A stretch of DNA of 64,000 nt. It comes from Rhodocollybia butyracea. Its lineage: Eukaryota; Basidiomycota; Agaricomycetes; Agaricales; Omphalotaceae. The position numbers and the translations under genes are program-made. Shown here in pieces: positions 22,932-34,679 of the stretch (the first letter of the stretch is position 1; every line of letters begins with the position of its first letter). The stretch spans positions 620,001-684,000 of the forward strand of contig JADNRY010000009.1 in assembly GCA_015501585.1 (NCBI GenBank). The letters run 5' to 3'. The notes beneath the pieces were generated by a model. That model was not told the origin of the DNA and did no database searches. It worked only from the letters and a program-made list of their open reading frames with translations.

Positions 22932-24233
22932 TCATCGCTCCAGATCGTCAAAGCCCCCGGCGACTGCACCAGTAGTGGATGTAGATTTGGGCGTCTCTCT
23001 CATACATCCACCCGGAAGGAGGAAGCGAAATCTGTCTGGATTGAGAAGAATGAACTGAGGTAGCCCGATACCAGAAGTGATTGGCGTAAGCGACATCTGA
23101 GAGAGGAGGTCGGAGAACTAGATAAAGCGAACGAACAAGCTAAAGCAGCGGTACGGCATAGACGAAGAAATAAACGCACGCTATACGCTTCGGGAAGCAT
23201 CCCAAACAAATCTTTTCCACGGCAAATCGTTTGCTGAATCCTCGCTGGATCGAGGTAGTCCATGCGTCCTCCAATACGGTCTGAATGCGAGTAGCCTCGC
23301 ATCTTTTGGATAAACTCGGATATGTCGCGGAAACAGAATGAACAATGCCAGCCAGAGTCGGCTAGTACGTTCTCTGATGATTTAGAGTGTCGATAATATG
23401 AGAGAGGGTTCCATAGTTGAACTGAAGCGCGCCATGAATTGAGGCCGAGCATCCATTCGAAACTGCAAGGATCAAGTCCATTGTTTGTAATCAAAACAGG
23501 CGAGACATACCTGTAAATATAGTTGCGCATCTGCAGATGTATTGACTGACCAAAGTCACATCCTTTGAGGAGCATGATGGAATGCGCAAACGGTATTTCG
23601 TCAAGGTCGGACATGATGACGAGTTTTTCCGTGTCGGGAGGAAACTCGGTGATATGTGACCGAATGAAATTATGCATAGCCGACCGAGAATCCCGTTCAA
23701 CATCCCAAGCTTTGGCTTCATTGTGCTCTGAAGGACCAGGGATGCTAGAGAACATATGTTGGTATGTATAAAAAAACCTTAGTAAAAAGTGCTCACAAAC
23801 GATATGAAATCTTCTTGGCAAACTTTTCAAACCTCGACCGGTTTTTGTCAAAGTATTTCTCCTTTGGCAGACCAGTGAAGGTTGTATTGCTTTCGACGAT
23901 GAAGAATCGGTCTACAACTGGGTCGAGTTCATTGAGCCGAACTTCTAGCAAGTCGAGTTCACTGCTCATTAGAATGGCATCGAGCACCTTGACGTTCTTC
24001 GTATTCTCTCGTGGTTTCCAGTTGTGCAGTTTACACATGTTCTCATCTGCGACCATTCCATCAGCAAAAAAGTGAGGAATAATGTTTGACGGGCCGTCAT
24101 CCTTGTCCCAGAGAGGCCGTGTAGCATAAGACAAGGTGTTTTTGAGCTGGTAATGATTCTGAGAGACGAAGTAGAAGGAAACGGCCGTGAAGAGGAAGAC
24201 AGGCAGCAGGATTGTTCGATATCGTCGAGACAT
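22932..24233 (-). CDS. Glycosyltransferase family 17 (beta-1,4-GlcNAc-transferase III-like)
   Basis: Exons: 24233-23797, 23744-23511, 23462-23180, 23096-22932, all GT-AG, 372 aa. It has type II topology: a short basic N-terminus, then a membrane anchor at about residues 7-23 (TILLPVFLFTAVSFYFV), pointing to the Golgi or ER. GT17 landmarks are LLEVRLNELDPVVDRFFIVE, the metal-site motif MSDLDEIP (about residue 192), FEWMLGLNSWRASVQ and the C-terminal DRFRFLLPGGC. In animals GT17 (MGAT3) adds the bisecting GlcNAc to N-glycans; the fungal substrate is not established. The last exon is reached only after splicing at GTGCGT (23179). An in-frame ATG at 24263 would add 10 residues. Confidence 0.88.
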
Positions 24234-24546
24234 GGTGGAGTAGTGGGAATTATCGTTGGTCAACCGACTCGCGGTAACGAAGAGAAATCAATTCCACGGA
24301 TACGTCTCGCTATATTTGGCGCGTGACACACTGACTGCGCAGTATGTATGCTTTTCTCGCTTCTCTCACTTGTATGTATAAGTTTAGTACTCACTGCAAC
24401 TCCACAGAATATACACAGGATGCATACAGTACTCTGATTCTCGTCAAATATCCAATGAAACCGCGCCGGTTATATTGCTAGACTTTTAATTTCTCTAGCG
24501 GGCCGTCTTAAACTCTTTCAGTCTTCTCCTTCGTCAAGGTCTCAGA
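24234..24546. promoter_or_regulatory. Divergent promoter between GT17 and MYND-1
   Basis: 313 bp between two divergent starts. The part from about 24470 recurs upstream of MYND-2 (the GCGGGCCGTCTT...TTTCAGTCTTCTCCTT pattern), so the promoter was duplicated with the gene. Confidence 0.5.
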
Positions 24547-26024
24547 ATGCCCGACGGTCCTTATCATTGCTGCGGTAGTCACTGTAGGGGACATGAACGA
24601 AAAGTTCAACTTCCTCTTCAATCATTAGAGCAGTGTAGCGTATGCCTCAAAACATCACAGGAGCTAAAACTGTGCTCCTTTTGTGGCGAAGCAAGTTCGA
24701 GTCATTGATAACAGTTCCTGCAAGCTAACCAACGATATTCATAGTCTGCGTATTGTTCAACGGAGTGCCAGACCAAAGATTGGGCGAACCATCGAAAGAT
24801 TTGCGGTATGGGATAGGATATCCAACTCTGAGACCTTCATTCAACTCAAAGACTTTCAGGCAAACACAAGACGACCGACCGAATATCTTTAGATCTCTTC
24901 CATCCCTTTCTATGCGTTCTCGCCGAATGTAATCGACTACGGGTACCTTCTCATCCAGCTCTCCAGCACAAGATCATGAATAATCCGCGGCCTTACTTGG
25001 CGGCGACCACATTTCCTGATGGATCCAGTGCGAAGCTCATAATACTAGGCAAGTGGGTTATAATTTTTATTCGTTCTATCTCATTTCAATCCCAACAGGG
25101 GAACCTGTCGTCGCAAATTCAGAAGAGTGGTGGCCTACCGCTAAGACTCCAAAGATTTCTGCGAAACTTGAACGCCGCTTCATTCGCGACGGGAACCTCC
25201 TTCCTATCGTTACTTCCATCGTAGTCGCTCTCCTCAGTGAAATGTACACGACCCCCTATACTGATAGGCATTCCCTACCGCGGACTCGCCTCAGCTACAA
25301 GAGCTCTCCTATCGCTGATTTTGGTATTGTCAAAGGAAAAGCAAGCGTCGTCTGCCAAGATACATTTGCCTTCTGGAATACAACGACCGACCGATTTTGG
25401 TTCGGTCAGGACCCGCAAGACCATTACTGGATCTATTTCAAGACGCTCAAGGGTGAAAGCCTTATTTTAGATGTAGGGATGTTCACATTCAATATGTGCA
25501 TGTCAGTCATGTCCGGCCCCTATATCCAACCAAACTCAACGATGCCTCGAATTTTACCCTTCGTGCCATGTGTCTTTTGCGACCGAGAAAAGAGGCGCGG
25601 CACACCCATAATGCATGAAGAGCTCGCTCGAGCCTCTGTGTTGCACGACCCGGATCTACAGCGTTTCGCGGAGGAAGGTACCAGTCAAGTCTCGGTGAAA
25701 CATTGCTCCGCTGTCTATCAGTTCATGGAGCGTTTTGCTGCTCGTCCTTTGACTGCTCAAGAAAAAACCTACACGGCGCACTGGATTTCAGATAACAGCC
25801 AATGGACAAGACTTGCCCTTTATTGGCGGCGTTGGGTGAGCTGGCCGAGTGAACCCTTCATGGCTATTGAGCAAGATCCAGGAGAAACGGATGGCGCTCA
25901 ACCTCCCCCAGAGGATCCCTGGTGGAGATATATGGAGAAGAAGAATAAGAAGTTTAGTCAAGGAAAAATCGATATGGGCCAGCTTCGGAAAGCTTTTCTG
26001 AAGCGCAACAATACTAGTCGCTAA
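24547..26024 (+). CDS. MYND-type zinc finger protein, tandem copy 1
   Basis: Exons 24547-24690, 24745-24805, 24860-25048, 25099-26024; 439 aa. An N-terminal MYND finger: CSVC, then CSFCGESAYCSTECQ, then W..H and C (about residues 30-68). MYND fingers bind zinc and mediate protein-protein contacts. The rest (NLLPIVTSIVVALLSEMY, DPQDHYWIYFKTLKG, then a polar C-terminus) has no domain I recognise. Introns 1 and 3 need GC donors (GCAAGT): using GC at 24691 gives exactly the four residues expected between the second CxxC and YC of a MYND finger. Without splicing the finger would be lost. Confidence 0.8.
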
Positions 26025-26203
26025 CTACTTAATGGGCGATGGCCATTATTGTATACTAGATAGTATGGACCTCTGTTGTTATGGACCTCTATTTACTGCC
26101 ATACAATGCACATGCTATGGGAAGAGCTGTAATACGAGGTGCCAGCTATGAATTTCTCAGGCGGGCCGTCTTTCCGTCTTTCAGTCTTCTCCTTTCTCAT
26201 GTA

Positions 26204-27655
26204 ATGCCCGACGATCTTCATTATGATTGCGATGGTTACTGCGAGGGTCATGAACGAAAGGTTCAACTTCCACTTCAATCATTGGAGTATTGCATCGTAT
26301 GCTTCAAAACGTCTCAGGACCTAAAACTGTGCTCCTTCTGTGGCGAAGCAAGTTCATCGAAAACAGTTTTGTAAGCTGACTAACGATACAATAGTCTGCG
26401 TATTGTTCGAAGGAGTGCCAGACCAGAGATTGGGCGGAACATAAAAAGATTTGTGGTATGGGATAGGATATCCGACTCTGAAACCTCTAAAGACTTTCAG
26501 GCAAAGACAAGACCGACCGGATATCTTTAGATGTCTTCCATCCGTTTCTATGCGTCCTCGCCGAATATAATCGACTACAGGGACCTCTTCATCCAGCTCT
26601 CCAGCACAAGATAATAAATAATCCGCGGCCTGACTCGCGCGCGACCACGTTTTCTGATGGATCTAGGGCGAAGCTTATATTACTGGGCAAGTGGATCATA
26701 ATTTCTACGAATTTTATCTCATTCAGACCAACAGGGGAACACGTCGGCGAAACTCCTGAAAGGTGGTGGCCTACCGCTGAAACTCCAGGGATCTCCGTGA
26801 AACTTAAACGCCGCTTCGTTCGTGACGGAAACCTTCTTCCTATCGTCACTTCCATCGTAGTCGCTCTTCTCAGTGAAATGTACACGACTCCCTATACCGA
26901 TAGGCATTCTCTACCACGGACTCGCCTCAACTACAAGAGTTCTCCTATCGCCGATTTCGGTATTGTCAAAGGAAAGGCAGTCGTCCATTGCGAAGATACA
27001 TTTGCATTTCGGAATACAATAACTGGCCAATTTTGGTTTGGTCAAGATCCACAAGACCATTACTGGATCTATTTCAAGACGCTCAAGGGTGAAAGCCTTT
27101 TTTTTAGATGTAGGGTTATTCACATTCAATGTGTGCGCGTTAGTCGCGTGCGGTCCTTATATTCATCCAAACGCACCGATGCCTGGAACTGTACCCTGGG
27201 CGCCGTGTGTCTTTTGGGACCGAGTAATGAGGCGCGACTCACCCAAGATGCATGAAGAGCTCGGTCGAGTCTCTGTATTGCACGACCCAGATCTACAGCG
27301 TTTTGCGCGCGAATGTACCAATTGTGTCTTGGTAAAAGATTGTTCTGTTGTCTATCGATTCATGGAGCGTTTCCCTGCTCATCCTTTAACTGATCAAGAA
27401 AAAACATATACCGCACTCTGGATTTCACAGAACAGCCTTTGGACGAGACATGCGCTTTGTACACGGCATTGGGCGAGCTGGCCAAGTAAAATTTGCTTGT
27501 ATACCGAGCAAGATCCAGGAGAAATAGAGGATGCTCGACCTTCTCCATCTGCAGAGGATCCCTGGTGGAGACATATGAAGAAGATGAATAGAAAGTTTAG
27601 CCAAGGAAAAATCGATAGGGATCAGCTTCGCGAAGCTTTTCTGAAGCGCGAGTAA
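26204..27655 (+). CDS. MYND-type zinc finger protein, tandem copy 2, frame broken at a T8 run
   Basis: Exons 26204-26347, 26395-26455, 26501-26686, 26735-27655. The layout equals copy 1, including two GCAAGT donors, and the MYND finger is intact (CSFCGESAYCSKECQ). After GESL the frame is lost at T8 (27098-27105), where copy 1 has 7 bases (TTATTTT). With one T fewer the frame continues unbroken to 27655 (DVGLFTFNVC to AFLKRE), 436 aa. No other stop or splice defect is seen, so this is either a sequencing error or a very young pseudogene. Confidence 0.7.
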
Positions 27656-28123
27656 TTCAAGCTTGTTTATACAAAGTCACTTACTTAGTGGGCGATGGCC
27701 ATTATTGTATACTACTAGCAGTGACCCGTGCGATGCACAGGTTCAGTGAGATAATGAAACATATGTTTTATTATCATAATACTATGCTAATATGAAGAAA
27801 AATCGCTGAAGAATCCAGGCCTCTACCTGATTTGTGGCCCGTTCCTGCCATTCTGAGGGGATGGCGTTCGCGTGATTTACCCAAGCCAGATATTGGTCCC
27901 ATCTGGGTGGATCGCGACTTGTGACACCTCTCCTCCGAAATCTCCACCTCATTTAAGATTGTCGCCACCCTCCTAGGTATATGAAGTACAACGTAATAGA
28001 TATATACGCCGGAGCGTGCAAAAAATATCAGGAGAGCAAGAAAAAATTGGGATCCTCATATGTTACCACAGAGGCTGAGAGCTCATTGGAGATATAGAAT
28101 ATAGCCTGAAGAATGCAAGACAG
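27656..28123. other. Convergent 3' region, no gene seen
   Basis: It contains the 3' end of the second duplicated unit and unremarkable sequence. A frame at 27774-27968 (minus) has no resemblance to known proteins. Confidence 0.4.
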
Positions 28124-30255
28124 CTACTCAGTGTCCTTTTCAAGTTCCCAATAACCCGTCTGATCCTTCCCCTCTAGCTCTTCTATGCACGGAATCGGCA
28201 CATTGAACGCTTTCCTCATCCACTGAGCATTTTGCGCGCACCCGCAAGGACAATTTCCTGTCTCGTCCGTTTCACCCGCCGTCAGAGGCATCAAGCGGAA
28301 CAATTCATTTCCAGTGCCAGACCATTGTACCAAATTCCGATAAACCACCACTGACTGTTTCCTCCATGCATCCTCTCCGCCTTCCTCAGACAATTCTGCT
28401 TTTGTATTTGCCCATTCTTGAGCAGTTTGCACAGCTCCGAACGGGTCTGGAAACGGCTTGGGAGCCCATTTCGCCGTCATGAGAACAGGAACTTCTGCAT
28501 AGTCGTATGTAATAATTACGACATCATTTGGCGAGTCAGAGACCGGTGGATCGGCGAGAAGATTATGGATAATCTTGTGGATGCGAGCATAGTTCGCAGT
28601 CGTGTCCATTGTAATGATATGCTTGAAGAAGAACGCCTCGTTTCTATCAGGCATGTAAGTTTCTCCACCTGCAGTACGACTTTGTGAGCTTGCTTCGATC
28701 TACAGTCGAGAAAGAACACACCTGCGGCAGTGGCTTGCATTCGCTTGCAAGTTGATTTATGTACCCTCCAGTTTTTGACCTGGTCTTTCGGTAAGGAGCA
28801 AAACAGCTATCATACAAAGATAGCGCACCTGGCATTCTTTACTACAATAGTATGTGCTTTTGCATCCGGAGCATAATTTCATAGTTGAAACCGAGCGAGA
28901 AACATAATCACAGGAAGTCTTTGAGAGGGGGGGGTTGGCGTAATTGTTACTGAAGAGATGATTTTAGAACTCACCTCCAAACAATTTATAGTTTTAATAG
29001 AAGACCAGTGATTCTTCAGGTTCTTATACTCTTTCGTGAGCGTAGTATAGTGGATCCACAATTTCTTCAATAAGCTGTTCTCGGGAAGCTTTTGGATCTT
29101 CGCTCGATAGTCTCTTTCTGCCCCCGCAATCGATGCCAGAGAAGGTGAAATGACTTGAATATAGGCGAGATGGTTGCACAACCCCTTGAACAGCATGATT
29201 ACCACTTGTCTCATCTCTTCATCTTTCTCATTAAAAGGCATCTTCCAAATGAGCGAAAGTAAGCCAGGGGCCTGAGAGAGTGCAGTCACGATCTGCTTCC
29301 TAGCATGCTCTTTGGTCGCAAGAAGAGACACGTTGATTGCGCGAAGGACCATTTGTAGCTGACGTCCAATTGGAATGTGTGTTTTGTTGTTCCAAGTGAT
29401 CATTGCGAGAGCATAATCAACGAGCTTGGGCATAAGATTCGCTCTGTATAAAGCCGTACTAATTGGACGGGAGAAGATAAAGGGTAAGAGGAGCCGCAGA
29501 CACAATGAGTCATCGATAGCCTCATCCAATTCTGGTACAGGCCCGAGACTGGGAGGTGGTTTTGACTGAAACACAACGAACGTCTGTGTTTTGATGACTT
29601 CATCAAATTGATTCAAATACATTTTTGCAAGGCTATCTGGGCCACCAAGAGCATCGATGAATTTTTGTTGTGCGGGGGTTGGAGATATAGTAGGAGGAAC
29701 AAAGACGAGGCGATGGATGGCCATAGATGAGAAGATCATATTCTCCGTTCTGTAGCTCCTGGGATCAAATCTTGGAACGAAGCCAGTGTTATTGTATCGT
29801 CCTGCCCATATATAAGCCATTTCTTCAATGAGACCGGGAACCAAATACATCTTTCTACAAAGATCTGGACTTGTTGCAAAAGAGCCGACTACTTTAATGA
29901 TGTTTTGGTAGAGATCGCGGTTGGTAGCCAAAGCGTATCCTTTTAGGTCAGTCCTGGCGATAAAGGTAACCCATGCCCACATGCGCGAGATGAAGGGAGA
30001 TATGATAGGAGCTAGGCATTGAGTGGCAAACTTTCCTCCATCTCCAAACGCTTCCCAAGTCATGATGCGGATGCCTTCAGATATTAGTTTTATCTCCATT
30101 CTGGACGCCTTTGTTGGAATCGTAGAAGGAAACCAGAGTTCAAGATGCTCTTCCAGGTATCTTTTCGTGTCGTTGGAGACGCCGCCATGAGACTGAAGCA
30201 CTCCGTTCAGACAACTGGTAATTTTCTCCAGTCGTTCGTTATATCTGTCTGTCAT
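28124..30255 (-). CDS. Large MYND-type zinc finger protein
   Basis: Exons 30255-28975, 28918-28829, 28779-28722, 28668-28124; all introns GT-AG and phase-consistent; 657 aa. A long alpha-helical, armadillo-like N-terminal part of about 425 residues (LFKGLCNHLAYIQVI near its end) precedes a MYND finger (about residues 430-475: LCSGCKSTYYCSKECQ, VKNW..H..CKRM) assembled across three exons. A C-terminal 180-residue region with CPCGCAQNAQW follows. Such proteins are numerous in Agaricomycetes; their partners are unknown. It lies beside the tandem MYND pair but is not a recent copy of them: lengths, domain order and intron positions differ. Confidence 0.8.
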
Positions 30256-30611
30256 TGCACGCTAAAGAGGCCTGAGATCAACTTTTCCCTGACAAACGAC
30301 TTGGGAGACATACAAGAGATATTCAAGAAGTTTCAAGAACGAGCACTCGTTGACGCGATGAACGCAGATGTTAACGTTAGACGTTGAACTGCCCGTGGTG
30401 AGAGCGTGATGATTGCGAATCGTCGAAGCATTTCGAAATAGAAGTGAAGAATCGTTATCAGAGGCGCTGCGGCAACGCGCGGTAGCGGTAGCACGTGTTC
30501 GGGTCTCTTTCTACCGGTCTATTAGTATTCCAATTTCCTGAGCCTTGCTGAGTTGCTCGACCAGGCTCTGACCTGCTCTGACTCTTTCCAGCGCTCGCCC
30601 AAATCTCTCAA
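30256..30611. promoter_or_regulatory. Divergent promoter region
   Basis: 356 bp between the MYND gene (minus) and the ERV2-like gene (plus). No clear TATA box, and nothing else recognised. Confidence 0.4.
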
Positions 30612-31598
30612 ATGATATCAAGATTCGCAAAAACTTTTGTTATTCTTGCAATCGCTCTAGTAAATCGTCATTTTTCTGCACACGCTACAATGCTCAATAA
30701 TTCTTCAGTTCGCTTTAGCAATGTTGGGCTTTTTCCATCCTCCTACGCGATCTTACATGGACCCGTGGACTGAACCACTGTTTGGCCAAGAACAACTCGA
30801 ACCAAACTCCGGAGGTCAAGGCGTAAAGAACGAAATTTTGAATATACCGGTCAATGGCGTCCACGGAGGTGTGATCATGGATAAACTGGGCAATGAAACT
30901 GCAAAGTACATATAGCACTTCATCTTTGAAGGCTCCATTTGACGCTTTTCCACACCAGAGCTATTCTCGGACAATCGACGTGGAAACTATTGCAAGTTGC
31001 CGTCGTAATAATCATTCTGCTCCTGTCTAATTAATCTCCGCTTCTGCAAAGACACACCATGACTTTGCGTTTCCCAGAGGTAAAGTGTATTAACATCTTC
31101 TGTTGTCTTACGTTTTCTCAGACCCACTTAGAATCCGACAAACGATGAACGGGACGCGTTAAACTCGTACTTCCATCTACTTTCCCGGCTGTACCCGTGT
31201 GGAGAATGCGCTTCAGAATTCCAAGCGCTGCTCAAGAAATACCCGCCTCAGGTACTTGATCTTTGGTCTCCGTACCTTTTACCGGTAAAAGGACTGATCG
31301 TCTTGTTTTCGGTTAGACCTCATCTCGTAAAGCTGCGTCACTCTGGTCAGTGTGAATTACCCGCAACAATCTTTCCCTTTTACCATCGTTCCATAGGCTC
31401 TGTTTTGTTCATAACGAAGTGAATCAACGGCTAGCAAAACCGGAATTTGACTGTGCGCATTTGGACGATGAGTATGACTGTGGATGTGGAGATACACCAG
31501 TCAGTGCTCTCGCTACTGACAATGTGGATCCTATGGATTTAGAGGCTGATCCCAGTAGGGATGAGATAACTGGTTTGAACTTGATCAAAGGTGGATAG
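30612..31598 (+). CDS. ERV2: ERV2-type FAD-linked sulfhydryl oxidase
   Basis: Seven exons: 30612-30659, 30709-30905, 30959-30991, 31052-31079, 31132-31251, 31317-31345, 31397-31598; 218 aa. An N-terminal hydrophobic anchor (about residues 6-24) directs it to the ER. ERV/ALR features: GQSTWKLLHTMTLRFPE, the redox CGEC (residues 125-128), and a further pair C154-x16-C171. A C-terminal CGC shuttle motif (180-182) follows, as in yeast Erv2. Such enzymes make disulfides with FAD and O2 and feed them to protein disulfide isomerase. Introns 1 and 3 are needed to fuse the signal anchor and the WKLLHTM motif. Intron 3 (30992-31051) works only with a GC donor (GCAAGT). Confidence 0.88.
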
Positions 31599-31762
31599 AT
31601 AGAATCTAGCTAGGGTTTACTAGTGTAGTCACTCTTTGTATCGTCAGGTAACTTATTGTGTATCTTTATCATTTAACGTCAACTTTCACTACTCTATGGA
31701 CAACGCTTTGCCACGCATACGGAGCGTCAAACCATTGCTTTATTTAAGACCGGCATCTACAG

Positions 31763-34097
31763 ATGCCCGTATCCCTTTTTTTCCCTTTGCGCTCCGGAAC
31801 AAGGCATTTGCATAAAGCTACCTTTTTAAAGCCTACTTCAGCGTCCTTCAGATTTCGAACTACGGACTTTCGACGCAATTTGACTTCTGGCTTCATCTCC
31901 TCAAATCAGTTTAATATGGAGCTTGAAACTTATTCCAACAAAGGTAATGATATGTAACTGTATAATCACGGATAGCTGTTGACTGTGAAAGCTTAGAACA
32001 GATCAAAGTCGTTGAGCGGTTTTTCGATCTGCCTCTGGATTACAGCAACCCTTCAAATTCCGAAAAAATCCGGGTGTTTGCGAGGAGCCTGATCCCCAAG
32101 AATAAAGCTAAAACTGAGGAGGAAGAGAAGAATTTGCCCTACTGTGAGCATTTGTTTGTTTGTTTGTTTTTCTCAGACGAGCTAATTATGTGCCATTTAG
32201 TTGTCTACTTACAAGGCGCGTCATTAGAATAATTGGTTATCGCTCCGTCTCTGTAGTGATACTGTTACGATCAGGAGGTCCTGGTTTTGAAGTCGATCTC
32301 CCTACTGGAAGCTCGGGATTTGCGGGTGAAGTTCGTTTGTCGATGCATAACATACTGCAGCTGTCCTTAGTTTTGCTAGATTCATGAACAGGGCTATCAG
32401 GTGCGCACATAATCTTACAATCTTCCCACTCCGTTCGCGCACCACTGAGCAAGTGGTTGCACAGACGCTCTGGCTTGATCCTCGCGGAACCGGATTGAGC
32501 ACACCGTTATCTGCAGAAACCCTCCCCGCCAGGCTCAAGGTGAGCACCAACAGTTGTGCTTATCGATGTTTGCTTCTGAACCTCTTCAGTCTGATCAAGA
32601 TATTGCAGACTATGTTAAACATTTCCGCGCAGATAGTATCGGTTCGTATCGCTGTCACATTCACATGGTAGTAGGTTCTAATCACCTGTGATGGATCATA
32701 GTGAAAGACTGCGAGTCTATTCGTCAAATTTTGATAGGCGACAAGCCTAACGAGACGGACAGGAAATGGACAATCATGGGTCAAAGTTTTGGTGGATTTT
32801 GTGCCATTACGTACCTTTCTTTCCACAGCGAGGGTCTGAAGGAGGTTTTCATTACCGGTGGGTTAGCCCCGCTGGGAGATAACCCAGATCCCAACTATGA
32901 ATGGACCGTTCGTCAGTTTGTCTTTCGATGTTCTGTTTGTCCATTGATGACATTATTTGACAGGTAAAGTCATTGGCCGGAACAAGGTGTTTTATTCGAA
33001 ATACCCCAAAGATGTTCAGCGCGTAAGTAGAGTTGTCAAGCTCAACACTAAAAGTCTGACACATCCTCTAGGTAAGAGATATAGCTGCCTACCTCGAGGC
33101 GAACCCTGTTGTTTTACCCAGTGGTGGGAATTTGACACCCCGTCGCTTCCAGGAGCTTGGAATAGATTTTGGGATGGCGGGTAAGTATCCTCTAAGTCAG
33201 ATCTATTATTCAGTCTCAGATGCCTTCACGTTTCTATCTCAGGTGGTATCGACAGAGTACATCGTGAATAACGTTCCCTCTTTTCCCAGATTTTCCTTTT
33301 TCACTCATATCCATGTAGAGATAGTGCTTCGTGTGGCGAATGATCTGGAGTTGTTTGGCAAGATTTCATACAAGGCACTACAAACCATCGAACGCAATCA
33401 GAGCTTCGATGGAAACCCGATATATGCTATCTTGCACGAACCTATTTATTGCCAAGGGTAAGACATGCCTTTTGCTTCTTCAAGCATTCTGATACCTACC
33501 TGATACATCCTAGGAAAGCGCCGCGATGGTCCGCAAAACGTGCGGTCTATAAAGTTCCTCAGTTCTTGTGGGCTCATGTCAAAGAGCTATCTGCTGATGA
33601 GCCCCTATATTTTACTGGAGAGATGGTAAGCGATCACATTCGTTCGTAAAGCTCATGCTGAGTGTTCTTGCTCCCAGATTTTTCCGGAAATGTTTGATGA
33701 CTATGCCAACCTCCGTCCTTTGAAAGGTGCCGCTGAGATCCTTGCTAATGATGATTCATGGGGTCCGTTGTATGACCTGAAACAACTGGCGCGGAATAAG
33801 GTCAAAATTTCTGCTGCTACGTGAGTACTTTCCGGTGCCCTATCCTTGATACTTATGTCTTCTTCAACGTTATCCAGATACTTCGAAGACATGTGAGTCC
33901 CTTGGCCTCCAGGAATGAGATGTTTTACTCATGACGAACCCAGGTATGTTCCGTTTGAGCTCTCTCAACAAACAGCAGCCCAAATCCAGAACACGGAGCA
34001 ATATATCACGAATCAGCTGTTCCATGGTGGTATCCGGCAAGATCCCAAGGATGTGATGAAACGCCTTTTCGAATTGTCCAGACGGGAATTCGCTTAA
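31763..34097 (+). CDS. Proline iminopeptidase-like S33 alpha/beta hydrolase, 16 exons
   Basis: Exons: 31763-31943, 31997-32143, 32201-32215, 32275-32330, 32380-32400, 32465-32539, 32590-32641, 32702-32911, 32964-33022, 33072-33180, 33243-33263, 33319-33457, 33514-33625, 33678-33820, 33878-33892, 33944-34097; 502 aa, all phases consistent. Catalytic landmarks: oxyanion motif LQGGPG, LWLDPRGTG, and the nucleophile elbow GQSFGG (Ser about 211). The family removes N-terminal proline from peptides. Residues 1-50 are Arg/Ser/Phe-rich and could be a mitochondrial targeting sequence; a start at 31916 would omit them. Two exons are 15 nt and two are 21 nt. Intron 3 (32216-32274) needs a GC donor (GCGCGT) to give LQGGPG. 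Confidence 0.88.
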
Positions 34098-34679
34098 AAA
34101 GTGAACTGTTTACCTGTATGTTTTCTCTCACTCTTCACTCTCGCTTTGAATGGAGGGATCCACTCTGATCCACACCGGTTGATCGCTATCGGTGTTGTAT
34201 AAGAATCTTCTCGGGATGAGTACAGTCTGCTTATGAGGACGCGATATGACTTTCAATGATTTTGTATGTATCTGAGTTCTAATTTGCACCTTTTGCGCCA
34301 CTGATATGTGTGGATCATTTTACTTGAAATCGTGGTAAGTACAAGTGCTGGGTACAAGATGGTAAATAATGGTGCAGTAGTAACAAGGGAGGACTGTACA
34401 TAACTCGACTGCTTGGTTTTTACCAAAGCGTTTGTTCCAGCTCTGAGGAGGTGTACTAACAGAAAATGGAAAAGGCTGATTGATAGAGTACATTGAAGTT
34501 CACCGTGGGATATTCTTATTTTGCTTTTGTCCATCATGCAGCTGTTTCTTTGAATTTCTGCAGACTGTCTTCTTTTTCCGTGCTCTGCTCTATTCTATTT
34601 TCTTGTGGTTGTTGTGTGAAACTGGCTTAAGCACAGCCTGGAACATCTCTGAACACTGTCGCTATTTTCTTTAAAAAGA
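34098..34679. other. Intergenic, no gene seen
   Basis: 3' flank of the S33 gene and promoter of the next gene. AT- and pyrimidine-rich near the right end. Frames here show no protein character. Confidence 0.4.

Larger units (their letters stand above)
24470..27715 (+). repeat. Tandem duplication of a MYND-gene unit
   Basis: Unit 1 (about 24470-26066) and unit 2 (about 26150-27715) are head to tail. Both contain promoter, four exons, three introns and a 3' flank ending GGGCGATGGCCATTATTGTA. Exon lengths are 144/61/189/926 and 144/61/186/921, and intron positions are identical. Confidence 0.9.
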
